DNA of 64,000 nt from Fibrobacterota bacterium. GTDB lineage: Bacteria > Fibrobacterota > Chitinivibrionia > Chitinivibrionales > Chitinispirillaceae. The notes under the pieces were generated by a model that had not been told where the DNA came from, searched no databases, and was given only the letters and a program-made list of their open reading frames with translations. Shown here piece by piece: positions 1 to 9,216 of the stretch (the first letter of the stretch is position 1; every line of letters starts with the position of its first letter). The position numbers and the translations under genes were made by a program. The stretch lies in NCBI GenBank assembly GCA_023436205.1, contig JAEZKC010000102.1, positions 1 through 64,000 of the forward strand, written 5' to 3'.

Positions 1-2
1 TC

Positions 3-320
3 TCTTCAGTACTCAGGGAGGAGGGCGGGGATATCGTGCGCGCCATTGCGGACAGAATCCGCAAAATGCACAATATCGAGGAACAGCCGGCAGTAATAGA
101 GACAGTGGAAGACTTATTGGAGGAGAGTAGTATGTGGGAAACAAGAGTTAAAAAGTACGAAGAAAAAATCATGAAAAAAGGTCTCGAAAAGGGCATGGAA
201 AAAGGACTGGAGAAGACTGCCGTCAAACTGATAGAGAAAGGAATGGGTAACGACTTTATCCACGATGTCACCGGGCTGAACCTTGAGCAGATCCAGTCTC
301 TTCGTGAAAAGCATTCCTGA
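3..320 (+). CDS. C-terminal part of Rpn-family PD-(D/E)XK nuclease/transposase-like protein (partial)
   Basis: The frame is open from the window edge, so only the C-terminus is visible; the GTG at position 36 is probably internal. The visible part has a helical segment followed by a charged run rich in Lys/Glu/Gly (EKGMEKGLEK) and a final short helix-turn-helix-like segment (GNDFIHDVTGLNLEQIQSL). This tail is typical of the Rpn/PD-(D/E)XK 'putative transposase' family. The catalytic domain lies outside the window, so family assignment rests only on the tail. Confidence 0.55.
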   Translation, partial: SSVLREEGGDIVRAIADRIRKMHNIEEQPAVIETVEDLLEESSMWETRVKKYEEKIMKKGLEKGMEKGLEKTAVKLIEKGMGNDFIHDVTGLNLEQIQSLREKHS

Positions 321-586
321 GGGGCTAAAAATCTGGCAAATAACCACTTGAGTTTTGATGTGCGCACCCCTATCCACAAGGTCATCTATAGAGCTGTTAC
401 TTTGATTGATAAAAGAAACCCGGCAGGCTACATCTTAACATCTGCTTGACAGATTTTCTACTGCACCTCCACTCGAGAAGTTTATCCATTAATACTATAA
501 CCTAAGATCCGGCACTGAGACATACCTATCCGCGACATACCCCAATTTATATTCTTATTATCCGTGCAATCGAAGCGAGGTATTTA

Positions 587-1255
587 TTGATCCCGGTAAA
601 CGACTACAGCAGGCCGAAACGATTTCCTATTGTTACCTATACAATTATATTTGCCAACATTTTCTGCTGGATATTTGTGCAGGATTTCGGATTCAACCCG
701 ATCTTGAGTGCTTCGATAGTGCGGTTTGGAATAAAGCCGATGGAGATTGTTACATCCTTTTCTACCGAGTGGTTCACGATTTTCACCTCTGAATTCCTTC
801 ACGCCAATTTATTTCATCTTGTGAGTAATTTATGGATTCTGGCAATAGTGGGTGATGATGTTGAAGATGCATTTGGGCCATTCCGGTATGTGCTTTTTTA
901 CTTAGGCAGCTCATTGTGCTCGAGCCTGCTTTTCATTTTCACGGCTCCAACCGGCAGTATCCCGGTTATCGGGGCATCCGGAGCTGTGAGCGGAGTATTG
1001 GGAGTGTATGCCGTCCTATTCACAAATCACAATGTTTACTTTGCGCCACAGCTCATCGTGTCATCCAGACTGATTTTAGGATATTGGTTTCTGATTCAGC
1101 TGATAAGCACTATGCCGCTGTTTAAAGACCCCGACAGCAACATCGCTTTCTGGTCGCATATAGGCGGATTTGCATTCGGAGCTGCTGTTGCAATGGTGAA
1201 GAGTTTGATTCAAAACAGAACGGCTGATGAGTATCAGGAAGATTTTTCCTTATGA
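587..1255 (+). CDS. Rhomboid family intramembrane serine protease
   Basis: A 222-residue polytopic membrane protein that would cleave transmembrane substrates within the inner membrane. The rhomboid signature is complete: His77/Asn81 in the HANLFHLVSN segment, the catalytic serine in GASG (Ser131), and the catalytic histidine in WSHIGGF (His191). There are about six hydrophobic segments and little soluble extension. The start is TTG, chosen because GAAGCGAGG lies just upstream and the N-terminus is typical of the family. It overlaps the next gene by 4 bp, which suggests co-translation. Substrate unknown. Confidence 0.9.
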   Translation: MIPVNDYSRPKRFPIVTYTIIFANIFCWIFVQDFGFNPILSASIVRFGIKPMEIVTSFSTEWFTIFTSEFLHANLFHLVSNLWILAIVGDDVEDAFGPFRYVLFYLGSSLCSSLLFIFTAPTGSIPVIGASGAVSGVLGVYAVLFTNHNVYFAPQLIVSSRLILGYWFLIQLISTMPLFKDPDSNIAFWSHIGGFAFGAAVAMVKSLIQNRTADEYQEDFSL

Positions 1256-1698
1256 TCACAACCGATATCGAATCTCTGTGTGAATCTCCCCGCACGAAGC
1301 TTCCTAAAGGCTTAATTTTCGAATGCAACACTCCTTCCAGAATAGATTTTATTTGCGGCAGGCTGAAGAAAACAGCCCTTTGGCTGAATGTGTTCAATTC
1401 TCTGTTCTGTTTACAGCTGTTTATGACGCTGTTCCAGGGAGAAAGTGACTTCAAGAGATACTCTGCCACGATTTCCGGCATGCTGCTTCTGACCCTGAGC
1501 TGGGGGAATATAAACGGAAGAATGCACCAGCTTGGAACATTCAGGCGTCACTTTGACATCTGTGACGAGGGCAATGAAGAAACCGAGGAAGAGTTCCGCA
1601 GATGGATGGAGAGTGTGGAAAAGAGAGAATCAAAAACCGGGACGTTAGTATTTCGGGTATTGATGGCGTTTTCGCTGCTCTGCTATCTGCTGTTTTGA
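1252..1698 (+). CDS. Hypothetical membrane protein coupled to the rhomboid gene
   Basis: A 148-residue protein of no family I recognise. It starts with ATGA overlapping the rhomboid stop codon. Two hydrophobic stretches are visible (about residues 42-60 and the last 15 residues) around a charged Glu/Arg-rich middle (NEETEEEFRRWMESVEK). The coupling suggests it works with, or is expressed at the level of, the rhomboid protease; that is inference only. Confidence 0.6.
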   Translation: MITTDIESLCESPRTKLPKGLIFECNTPSRIDFICGRLKKTALWLNVFNSLFCLQLFMTLFQGESDFKRYSATISGMLLLTLSWGNINGRMHQLGTFRRHFDICDEGNEETEEEFRRWMESVEKRESKTGTLVFRVLMAFSLLCYLLF

Positions 1699-1920
1699 GT
1701 AGCAATGCAATATCCGCACCTGTTGAACGTCCATAGATCGTGAACGTTTTCGTATCCCCACACTCTATCTAATCCATTTTTGTTCTGCTACGGAAATTAA
1801 CGGCATTTTGATTTCTGTAAAACCGGCGTTTTTACTTATAAAACACCATTTACTCGATTTCTACTTTTACGGCACTGCTTTTGCATTTATCCTGCGGCAA
1901 CTGTAACGAAGGTAAATCAG

Positions 1921-2202
1921 ATGCAGACAGATATCGACACTATCACAAAAATTTTTTCACGGGTTCGCACCATTTCGGTCAGTAATTTATCATCCAGAAC
2001 CGGATTGACTACTGATGAACTAAGTGGTGTGATCAAAGTACTTGCCGCCCGAAACATTATCCGCCTTGCCCAAAGCCGCGGGTGCCATGGAGCTTGCAGT
2101 TCATGCTCATCATGTGCAGGCGGGCAGGATGAAAGCTTGACTGGTGATGAGATTATCATTTCGATGCTTCCGCAGGAAGGAGAAAGCCATGCCGATGATT
2201 GA
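1921..2202 (+). CDS. FeoC-like winged-helix protein with a Cys cluster
   Basis: A 93-residue protein with an N-terminal winged-helix segment (about 1-50) followed by a cysteine cluster at Cys55, Cys59, Cys62 and Cys65 (C-x3-C-x2-C-x2-C). This layout is that of FeoC-like regulators, which carry an oxygen-sensitive Fe-S site and modulate ferrous iron transport in other bacteria. No feoA or feoB is present nearby, which is unusual, so the iron role is inferred from family resemblance only. It overlaps the following gene. Confidence 0.65.
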   Translation: MQTDIDTITKIFSRVRTISVSNLSSRTGLTTDELSGVIKVLAARNIIRLAQSRGCHGACSSCSSCAGGQDESLTGDEIIISMLPQEGESHADD

Positions 2203-2446
2203 CGCACAAAGGTTCCTCAGGTCTATCCCCACCGATGAGTATCTGCGTGGGCAGCTGAACATTGCCGCAACTCGCAAAGAGATTGTATCTGTCTTAAAGG
2301 AGGCGTGCCTCGACTTTTCTCCTTTTGAGATGGATGAGGCATATAGAGCGTTACTGGTGAAGTGTCAGACCATGGATCAGGCAATGAGACTAAAAGAGGT
2401 CAAGAACTGGTGGGACCTGCTGATACTGCTGACACCTGAGGAGTAG
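2189..2446 (+). CDS. Nif11-like small protein
   Basis: An 85-residue protein whose first 50 residues resemble the Nif11 domain (RFLRSIPTDEYLRGQL ... DFSPFEMDEAY). Nif11 domains occur in nitrogen-fixation-associated proteins and in leader peptides of modified peptides. There is no Gly-Gly leader cleavage site here, so a peptide-precursor role is not supported. The ATG at 2189 is preferred over the longer frame because AGGAAGGAG sits just upstream; it overlaps the FeoC-like gene by 14 bp, implying translational coupling. Confidence 0.55.
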   Translation: MPMIDAQRFLRSIPTDEYLRGQLNIAATRKEIVSVLKEACLDFSPFEMDEAYRALLVKCQTMDQAMRLKEVKNWWDLLILLTPEE

Positions 2447-2476
2447 GTTTTTCAGGTGATTCAAAGCGCATAAAAC

Positions 2477-3205
2477 CTATTCTTCGTAACGCTCATATCT
2501 GTTTGAAAGGCTATCATAGTCATAAACTATTTCTGTTCCTATCCGCCCCTCATCCAGAGTAACACGCAACTGATTTTCATCTGTTAACCAGGCATTGTGA
2601 TAGATTATCGTGGAAATATTTCCCGCTCTCTCCGGGACCTCAAGTTTCTGCAGGAGTTTGTTTGACTTTTTATCGTAAATATCAAGTGATAGGAGCATTG
2701 CTCTGCTATAGGAGTATTTCGGAAAATTGAAATCGTAAACCCCTACGAAATAGGTCATTTCAGTCGCTGCATCCATGATGATCTCCACTGGGCCGGGCAA
2801 GGCGGCAGTCGTATCCTTGTAGATATTGAACGTGTCGATCAACTCATCCTTAAAGGTAAGCGACAGCGGCAGCTCCTTTTTTTGTACTGAGGAAACCCAT
2901 GTTCCCGATGTCTTTGTCTTGGAAAAGGAGAAGGCGAATTGCGCTCCACCTTCATAGAGTTCCACACGCCCGGTAGCCCTGTCATACTTCCCTGAAAGGC
3001 CGATCGGGTTGTTGAACTTATCATATTTATAGATGCCAAAAACATTGAAATCTTTTTTATTCGACTCACCGTGAAAGCCGTCAAGGATCTGAATGGAGAG
3101 AGTTATCGGGTACTTGCCAATGAATCCCTTGAAGTTGTAGCATTCAAACCATCCTGCAGATGTGCAGAACGCTGCGGTAATGATAAGAAGCACGGTTTTT
3201 TTCAT
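2477..3205 (-). CDS. Secreted protein of unknown function
   Basis: A 242-residue protein beginning with a clear signal peptide (MKKTVLLIITAAFCTSAG). The mature part is rich in beta-strand-forming residues with repeated aromatic positions, and shows no catalytic motif I recognise. Start at 3205 rather than 3253 or 3220 because AAAGAGAT precedes it and the signal peptide then begins at residue 1. It is convergent with the Nif11-like gene. Likely periplasmic or surface exposed. Confidence 0.6.
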   Translation of the reverse strand: MKKTVLLIITAAFCTSAGWFECYNFKGFIGKYPITLSIQILDGFHGESNKKDFNVFGIYKYDKFNNPIGLSGKYDRATGRVELYEGGAQFAFSFSKTKTSGTWVSSVQKKELPLSLTFKDELIDTFNIYKDTTAALPGPVEIIMDAATEMTYFVGVYDFNFPKYSYSRAMLLSLDIYDKKSNKLLQKLEVPERAGNISTIIYHNAWLTDENQLRVTLDEGRIGTEIVYDYDSLSNRYERYEE

Positions 3206-3408
3206 CTGTATCTCTTTCATTATTATTCCAATTGTATTTAAGCGGAACCCCATTGATTATCAAAGACGCGGGAAGTTCAAATATCTGCTATAATAATTTA
3301 TGCTGCCAGATCAAGGTCACAAAGAATGAAAGTCGAAGATGAAGAGTGCCAAATAAACTGGCGCCGAAGGCCTAATTCCTAATAGACACTCTTATCTGCG
3401 GAGGATTC

Positions 3409-3753
3409 ATGGGCTACACTCACTCCTGGTACCGTCCCCGGGAAATCGACCCGCAAACCATGGATACCATAAAGTTTGAATTCGAAAAAGTGTCATCCAC
3501 CTTTTCGGAAGCCAACCGCATACACTTCTCCCTCGGCTTTACCAGCGAGCCATCCGACGTCGCTTTCACAGGCGTGTACGGCACCGCCGAGCCGATGGTG
3601 TTCTGCAGAGTATCCGATGCAGAGGAGATAAAAGAAGACAGCGTTCACGAAAACTGGATGGAAACGGGAACTGTTGATTTGCATCTCCTGGACCGGGCAT
3701 TGCAGCACTATAATAATATCACATCCAGGAGGTTATCATGCTTTTTGAAATAA
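3409..3753 (+). CDS. Hypothetical protein
   Basis: A 114-residue soluble protein I do not recognise. It starts MGYTHSWYRP and has a good site GCGGAGG before the ATG. No membrane segment or catalytic motif is visible. It overlaps the next small gene by 16 bp, so the two probably form a unit. Confidence 0.5.
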   Translation: MGYTHSWYRPREIDPQTMDTIKFEFEKVSSTFSEANRIHFSLGFTSEPSDVAFTGVYGTAEPMVFCRVSDAEEIKEDSVHENWMETGTVDLHLLDRALQHYNNITSRRLSCFLK

Positions 3754-3941
3754 ATGTAAACACAGATGGCCAGATTTATGTAACCAAAGTATATAAAAAG
3801 CCAGACTACGCTACTCTTACGTATCTTTCTTCATACGATGAGCTTCGAAAAGCACTGAAAGACTGCGGGGCAGACAGGATCGAGGAGGATGTAAAGGAGA
3901 TTGAGAAGGCGGAGATGATGGAAGAGGTAAGGTGCTGGTGA
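3738..3941 (+). CDS. Hypothetical small protein
   Basis: A 67-residue acidic protein, not recognised. The end of the preceding gene carries its ribosome site (CAGGAGG before the ATG at 3738), so the two are translationally coupled. The N-terminal half looks like beta-strands, the C-terminal half is helical and charged (EEDVKEIEKAEMMEEV). Confidence 0.5.
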   Translation: MLFEINVNTDGQIYVTKVYKKPDYATLTYLSSYDELRKALKDCGADRIEEDVKEIEKAEMMEEVRCW

Positions 3942-3978
3942 GATGAAAATGAATTTATAACTAAAACAGAACTTTCAA

Positions 3979-5994
3979 TTATCGTAGTACTTCAAAACCT
4001 AAATTCGCAAGGTATTCATAAACCGGATCATAAAAAATTGGATCCCTTGTAGGGTCCGCAGCATCACCTTCAGGTACTACGATCACCATGCCTTGTCTAG
4101 CTCGAGTCAACAGCACACGATAAGCATTCTTAAGATATATTTGTCTTTCGGGTTTCCGAATTCTATTCCAACGGTTTCCACAGAAAGACCAATGATCCCA
4201 GCCTTCTGGGGAATACCTGAAATCAGCATCCCAGGTTACGCATGCCCAATCAAGCTCTAATCCCTGCACCTGAAATTCTGTTGCGACATCCTCCAAATAA
4301 TAGGAAGAGCGAACATCATCCTTTTCACCAAGAAACCAGTGTATCGGATTGACTGGCGTTTTCACATCAATGGCATGCGGTTTTAATCGCTCGGCTTGCG
4401 AAGAGACAACAATACCATATCTCTCAGTTCCGCGAGCCTGCATTTTGAGCCAAGCTTTGGCTTTCTTAAGATCTCGTGTAATAACGATAGGATATTTTTC
4501 CCGAAGTTTCTTCAATGTTTCTTTAGCTTCTTCGATTTGAATATCAAGCATTTGCTTAATCAATAGAGATACATTTTCAGCCCGGAATGATCTCATGGAA
4601 ACTGCCAGATGCAATTCATCTCTACAGTGCACATTCGATCTATTTATGATACTTTCGAGAATTTCTCCTGTAGCATATTCCTGATCAGTTAACCGAGAGG
4701 AAATATAGATAGACCAATCAGGAAATAAACGAATTACAGAATCAATCCATTCCTTTATTCCAGCTTCACCTGTATTTATTTCCTGGCCTCCACCAACCAG
4801 ACAAACAATAACAGCCCAGTCAAGATGGCGATTCATACAACTTATCAAGAATTCAGGTTCGGAATTGTCAAAACCATTTAGCCCCCTTTTCCTGCGCATG
4901 AAATCTGAAGTCTGTTCCTTGTTCCAGGCCCGTTGAGCTTCATCAAATATCGCCACATGCTCGATGGGTGCTTTTGACATATCAACCAAACAATCATCCC
5001 TGAACTGATGCACATTCTGTACAAACATCTTTGCTTCTCTAAGTGCATCCTTTTTTGTAACCTTATTTCCGTTTTCCCTTTCCCGTTCAACTCTGTCTCG
5101 CGCCAAAGCTTCGCAAAGGATAGTAACTAATGGGCCATTTCCAGATAAGAAAACACTATACAACTCACTATCTTTATTTATGTGTTGAGTGGCGACATTT
5201 AAGCCTACCAAGGTTTTCCCGGCACCTGGCACCCCTGTAACAAAACAGATGGCTTTCTGATTATCCTCTCTTGAACTGCTTATTATCTGGTTTATTGCAT
5301 CAGAAGTAACTCCTAGATTGATAGCTTCTGCATCTTGGCGAGAAATGTCCTGCACAGAATGGCCGCTATAAAGAGCTAATGCAGCTTCAATAATGGTCGG
5401 GGTCGGTCGGTAACTTCCTGCAGCCCACTGTTCAGCCACAATTTCTGAACCTTCGCAAAAGGTCAGAATGTTATCTATGATTGTATCAAGCAACCTGACT
5501 GTACTTTTAATTGGCTGAAGCAACTTATCATTATGGCGAGTAAAGGCGATTTCAGGAATAACACTCCGTGCCGCTGTTGAGATTAAAATGGGAGCAATAA
5601 ACTCATTATGGCTTGTCTCGTGAAAGTGTTTTAAGTCTAAAGCATAATCCCAAACCTGATCCAGATCAGCAGATTTGAACTCTTTTTCCCCTACTTTAAA
5701 TTCTAAAACAAATACAACTGCACCGATAAGAAGTACAGCATCAATTCGTTTTCCCATGCGAGGGATAGAGTATTCAAAGAAAATGTATCCACTTCTATTT
5801 ACCAATGCATCTTTGAGTATTCTGATCTCTTCAAGCCAGGCGTCTTTTTGCTTTTGGTCTAAACTAAAGGTGTTTGTTTTAGCCAAGAAACCAAGTATTT
5901 CTTCAGAAGAGGACGCCAATAAAGATTCAATTGAAGAGGAATAGAATGCACGACTTTTCAAAAAAGCGGCTTCTTCAGATACTGTTTTTGTCAT
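3979..5994 (-). CDS. DUF2075-type helicase/ATPase with N-terminal PD-(D/E)XK-like nuclease region
   Basis: A 671-residue protein. Near residues 85-110 it has a nuclease-like segment (GKRIDAVLL then VLEFKVG, i.e. D...ExK). Around residue 250 is a Walker A (TGVPGAGKTL) and around 350 a Walker B (HVAIFDEAQRAW). The C-terminus carries superfamily I motifs (LTRARQGMVIVVP). This is the layout of DUF2075/Schlafen-like DNA-RNA helicases, several of which sit in defence loci. The start at 5994 (MTKTVSEE) is chosen over the longer frame, whose added residues are not helicase-like. Function in defence is inference. Confidence 0.75.
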   Translation of the reverse strand: MTKTVSEEAAFLKSRAFYSSSIESLLASSSEEILGFLAKTNTFSLDQKQKDAWLEEIRILKDALVNRSGYIFFEYSIPRMGKRIDAVLLIGAVVFVLEFKVGEKEFKSADLDQVWDYALDLKHFHETSHNEFIAPILISTAARSVIPEIAFTRHNDKLLQPIKSTVRLLDTIIDNILTFCEGSEIVAEQWAAGSYRPTPTIIEAALALYSGHSVQDISRQDAEAINLGVTSDAINQIISSSREDNQKAICFVTGVPGAGKTLVGLNVATQHINKDSELYSVFLSGNGPLVTILCEALARDRVERERENGNKVTKKDALREAKMFVQNVHQFRDDCLVDMSKAPIEHVAIFDEAQRAWNKEQTSDFMRRKRGLNGFDNSEPEFLISCMNRHLDWAVIVCLVGGGQEINTGEAGIKEWIDSVIRLFPDWSIYISSRLTDQEYATGEILESIINRSNVHCRDELHLAVSMRSFRAENVSLLIKQMLDIQIEEAKETLKKLREKYPIVITRDLKKAKAWLKMQARGTERYGIVVSSQAERLKPHAIDVKTPVNPIHWFLGEKDDVRSSYYLEDVATEFQVQGLELDWACVTWDADFRYSPEGWDHWSFCGNRWNRIRKPERQIYLKNAYRVLLTRARQGMVIVVPEGDAADPTRDPIFYDPVYEYLANLGFEVLR

Positions 5995-6285
5995 AATTTC
6001 CAGCAACCCGAAAGAGGTGACTTTCAATATAATATATGTAGTCAGCTTTCTAGTAATTCCCCGCAATCTCTTCTCACAATCTCATCCCCTTTACTCTTGT
6101 TGACTCCAGAACCGGAAAACATTTATTATTGTTGATAACCGCATACCTGTTTAATTCTGATTTATGGTATGTGAATATGGAAATAACACAATGTGGTGTT
6201 CCAGTGCACTCTGAAAAATGAATCATTACAATTGTTTTTTAGATTGTATATAGTTTGCAAGTTCTACATTCACCAAGGAACTAAA

Positions 6286-6729
6286 TTGAGAAAAAAGAGT
6301 AGAAAACATTCTGAACAGCTTTTTAGAGGTATGATTTTAGAAAAAATACCCGTAACAGATTGGCAAGTACCTGAAGTTTGGGCGGTATTTAAAAATTTTG
6401 TAAGAATTCCTTTCAACGATTGTGGTATTCTTATTCAGTGGGGAAATCATTGTCATTATTCAGATTCAAACGACCAACTTATATATCTACCTACCCTCGA
6501 TTTTGTCCGGCAGTTCAGAGTGGGACAGAGCTTCGAACAACTCCATTGCAAAATGGTCTTCAGCGCCAGTTCATCACGCTCTCAATGTGAGGACGGAAAT
6601 CTATGGTCGTTTAAGTTTCCCTCAGTTGATGAGTTTTTTGAATCTGTTGAGCAACACAATTCTTTCCGTGCATTTTTCAACTGCGGATTGCAACCATTGG
6701 AAGTTAGAATTTATCAAGGAAGAGTATAA
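6286..6729 (+). CDS. Hypothetical protein, paralogue A of a tandem pair
   Basis: About 147 residues from a TTG start chosen for the AAGGA seven bases upstream; a longer frame begins at 6193. It aligns with its downstream neighbour: both have a 'P-x-x-W-x-x-x-x-V-W' segment near residue 35 and an 'FF..VE..F..' segment near residue 120. No known domain recognised. The base composition is lower in GC than the aroK-aroC genes downstream, consistent with acquired DNA. Confidence 0.5.
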   Translation: MRKKSRKHSEQLFRGMILEKIPVTDWQVPEVWAVFKNFVRIPFNDCGILIQWGNHCHYSDSNDQLIYLPTLDFVRQFRVGQSFEQLHCKMVFSASSSRSQCEDGNLWSFKFPSVDEFFESVEQHNSFRAFFNCGLQPLEVRIYQGRV

Positions 6730-7178
6730 TGGGTTTAAATAATACAAACACACATCGAGGGCTCCGTAGCCGTATCTTTAGTGACAACGCTATTCCAGAC
6801 TGGTCCTTTGGTAATGTATGGCAGCAAATCAAAAAGGTATTAACCTCAACAATCGGCGCTAAAGCTCTTGAATTTCGATATGAAAACAGAATTTTCGGAA
6901 TAAATCGAGATGATAAAGAAGTATCTATGCAAGCTGTAAGCTTTGTAATACAGTTCCAAACATCGTATAAAGATGAGCCAAAGTATTCTATTTGTACCTA
7001 TTGGTTTACCGAAGATGTAAAGCTCCCGGAATATACCCCTTTTGCAATAACAAAAAACTATCCTGAGGAAATGGACCTGTTTTTCCAAGCTGTCGAAAAC
7101 AACGCCTTTTTTCAGGAGCTAAGCACAGAAAAACATAAACCGTTTTGGGTTGAAATTGGAAGCAAAGTAGAATTTTAA
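6729..7178 (+). CDS. Hypothetical protein, paralogue B of a tandem pair
   Basis: A 149-residue protein whose ATG shares a base with the stop of the gene before it (TAATG). It shares the DWSFGNVW and MDLFFQAVENNAFF segments with paralogue A at the same spacing, so the pair arose by tandem duplication and diverged. No known family recognised. Confidence 0.55.
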   Translation: MGLNNTNTHRGLRSRIFSDNAIPDWSFGNVWQQIKKVLTSTIGAKALEFRYENRIFGINRDDKEVSMQAVSFVIQFQTSYKDEPKYSICTYWFTEDVKLPEYTPFAITKNYPEEMDLFFQAVENNAFFQELSTEKHKPFWVEIGSKVEF

Positions 7179-7563
7179 TACTGCTGGTATATTTTTTATT
7201 CACATTGATCTCGAAAGGCTGGTCCCAGAAAAGCTCTGGTATGGCTATTTCTCCAATAGGTACTTCAACCAGACTCAGTTTGACTTCTAATTCGTCTATT
7301 CGGTTTCAGGTAAGATAAAGCTGGATAGTAAAACTCAGCGATGTCTACAGCGGTCAGATACAGGCCCGATCTTAAAACTCGTGCCCCACAAACTCCGATG
7401 ACTATCTAAACCAGCTGTTCCAAAGCGAGAAACCAACCCCCGTGCCCTGCAAGGCGTCTTCGCCGTTAACAGAAAGAAAAATGGCCGCGTACTAATTACT
7501 ACTCTCCCCCGCGCAGTTTTTATTTTACCCTTTTAAGCACTATTCTATAGAAAGCCCTCTCGC
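7179..7563. other. Intergenic stretch without a gene
   Basis: No open frame with a ribosome site is visible. It contains one arm of a 20-bp inverted repeat (7451-7470). The leader of aroK lies in the last 60 bases; TTATAGAAAG and CTATTC lie there but no convincing promoter is seen. Confidence 0.4.
7451..7470 (+). repeat. Left arm of a 20-bp inverted repeat flanking aroK-aroC
   Basis: AAGGCGTCTTCGCCGTTAAC is the exact reverse complement of 9477-9496. Each arm also holds a small hairpin (GGCG/CGCC). Both arms lie outside the two genes. Confidence 0.7.
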
Positions 7564-8112
7564 ATGAATATCATTCTCATCGGATTCGCCTCAAGCGGCA
7601 AATCCTCCACCGCACAGGCGCTCGCAGATGCCACCGGCTGGCCTCATCTGGACCTGGACCGAGTCATCGAAGAACGCTTCGAGCAGAAAAACAGCACAAA
7701 AATCACCTGCAGAGAGCTGGTCAGAGAACAGGGGATCGATACATTCACCGCGCTTGAAACCGAGGCGCTGCAGTCACTCTCATCCCGCGACTCAATAATC
7801 CTCTCCACCGGCGGACGCACCCCCCTGACCCCGGATAACCGCCCCATCCTTGAAAAGATGGGCAAAATTGTCTACCTTAAAACCGACATAGATACCATCC
7901 TGATCCGCATGAAAGCCAAGGGGTTCCCCTCCACAATCAAAGGGGGAGAACTTGAGATCGAGCAGGAGTGGAGGAGGCGGGACCCGGTCTACGCGGAGCT
8001 TGCCGACCTGGTCATCAGAAACGACGTGCTCTCCCCCAAGCAGACCGCCGCGGCAATACTGCAGAAACTATCACTTGAACATCTACTCACATCAGATACA
8101 AAGGAGCCTTGA
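7564..8112 (+). CDS. aroK: Shikimate kinase
   Basis: Phosphorylates shikimate at the 3-hydroxyl using ATP in the chorismate pathway, in the cytoplasm. The 182-residue length is right for the family. The P-loop reads GFASSGKSS (residues 7-15), slightly unusual in having Ser-Ser where GxG is common. A shikimate-binding DLD segment follows (HLDLDRVIEERF) and the GGR glycine motif is at STGGR. The stop is directly abutted by the aroC start, so both are made from one message. Confidence 0.9.
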   Translation: MNIILIGFASSGKSSTAQALADATGWPHLDLDRVIEERFEQKNSTKITCRELVREQGIDTFTALETEALQSLSSRDSIILSTGGRTPLTPDNRPILEKMGKIVYLKTDIDTILIRMKAKGFPSTIKGGELEIEQEWRRRDPVYAELADLVIRNDVLSPKQTAAAILQKLSLEHLLTSDTKEP

Positions 8113-9204
8113 GTGTCGAGCACCTTCGGAAACTACCTACGAGTGACCACCTTCGGAGAATCCCACTGCAAAGCCGTCGGCGCAGTGGTTGACGGCTACC
8201 CATCCCGCATCGCCCTGAGCGAAGCGGATATCCAGAAGCAGCTCGACAGGCGCCGCCCCGGCCAGAGCGACCTCACCACTCCCCGCTCGGAAACCGACCA
8301 GGTCACGATCCTCTCCGGCGTGGAGGACGGGTTCACCCTGGGCACCCCTGTTGCCCTGATGGTGAATAACCGCGACCAGCGCCCCGGCGACTACGCATCC
8401 ATGAACGATATCCCCCGCCCCTCACACGCCGACTTCACCTATATGGCCAAGTACGGCATCAAGGCATCCAGCGGCGGCGGGCGCTCAAGCGCAAGAGAGA
8501 CCATCGGGCGGGTGGCGGCAGGCGCCATGGCGGAACTGTTCCTCAAGAAGCGCTTCGGGGTGGAGATCGTGGCTTTCGTGAGCGCCATTGGCAAAATCAC
8601 TGCCCCCCATATCGACTTCAGCACTATAACTCGCGACATGGTCGACCAGAACGCAGTGCGCTGCCCCCATAAGGAGAGCGCTGCAGCCATGACACAGATC
8701 GTGCACGACATGAAAGATGCCAACGACTCCATAGGCGGCGTGGTCACGTGCGTCTGCCGCGGGGTCCCAGCAGGATGGGGCGAGCCGGTTTTCCAGAAGC
8801 TTGAGGCGATGCTGGCCCAGGCGATGCTTTCCATCCCGGCCACCAAGGGCTTTGAGATAGGATCGGGCTTTGCGGGAGCCACCATGCGCGGATCAGAACA
8901 CAACGACCCTTTCACCATGAAGCCCTACGGCCTGGGCACGTTGACCAATAGAAGCGGCGGAGTGCAGGGCGGGATATCAAACGGTGAGCCGGTGTATTTC
9001 CGGGTGGCTTTCAAACCCCCGGCAACCATCGCACTTGCACAGAAGACGGTGGACTACCAGGGCAACGAGACGGTGCTTGAGTCAACTGGGCGTCACGATC
9101 CCTGCGTGGTACCTCGGGCGGTTCCTGTTGTGGAGGCGATGGCTGCGCTTGTGCTGGGAGACATGGCGATGGCGCAGCTTGCGAGGGAAGGAAGCAAGTA
9201 TTAG
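8113..9204 (+). CDS. aroC: Chorismate synthase
   Basis: Converts 5-enolpyruvylshikimate-3-phosphate to chorismate with reduced FMN. The 363-residue protein shows family signatures: GESHCKAVGAVVDG near the N-terminus, RRPGQSDLTTPR, and SSGGGRSSARETIGRVAAGA around residue 120-140. The start is GTG immediately after the aroK TGA, with AAGGAGCC upstream inside the aroK end. The GC content is higher than in the genes to its left. Confidence 0.95.
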   Translation: MSSTFGNYLRVTTFGESHCKAVGAVVDGYPSRIALSEADIQKQLDRRRPGQSDLTTPRSETDQVTILSGVEDGFTLGTPVALMVNNRDQRPGDYASMNDIPRPSHADFTYMAKYGIKASSGGGRSSARETIGRVAAGAMAELFLKKRFGVEIVAFVSAIGKITAPHIDFSTITRDMVDQNAVRCPHKESAAAMTQIVHDMKDANDSIGGVVTCVCRGVPAGWGEPVFQKLEAMLAQAMLSIPATKGFEIGSGFAGATMRGSEHNDPFTMKPYGLGTLTNRSGGVQGGISNGEPVYFRVAFKPPATIALAQKTVDYQGNETVLESTGRHDPCVVPRAVPVVEAMAALVLGDMAMAQLAREGSKY

Positions 9205-9216
9205 TGAATTGTTGAA

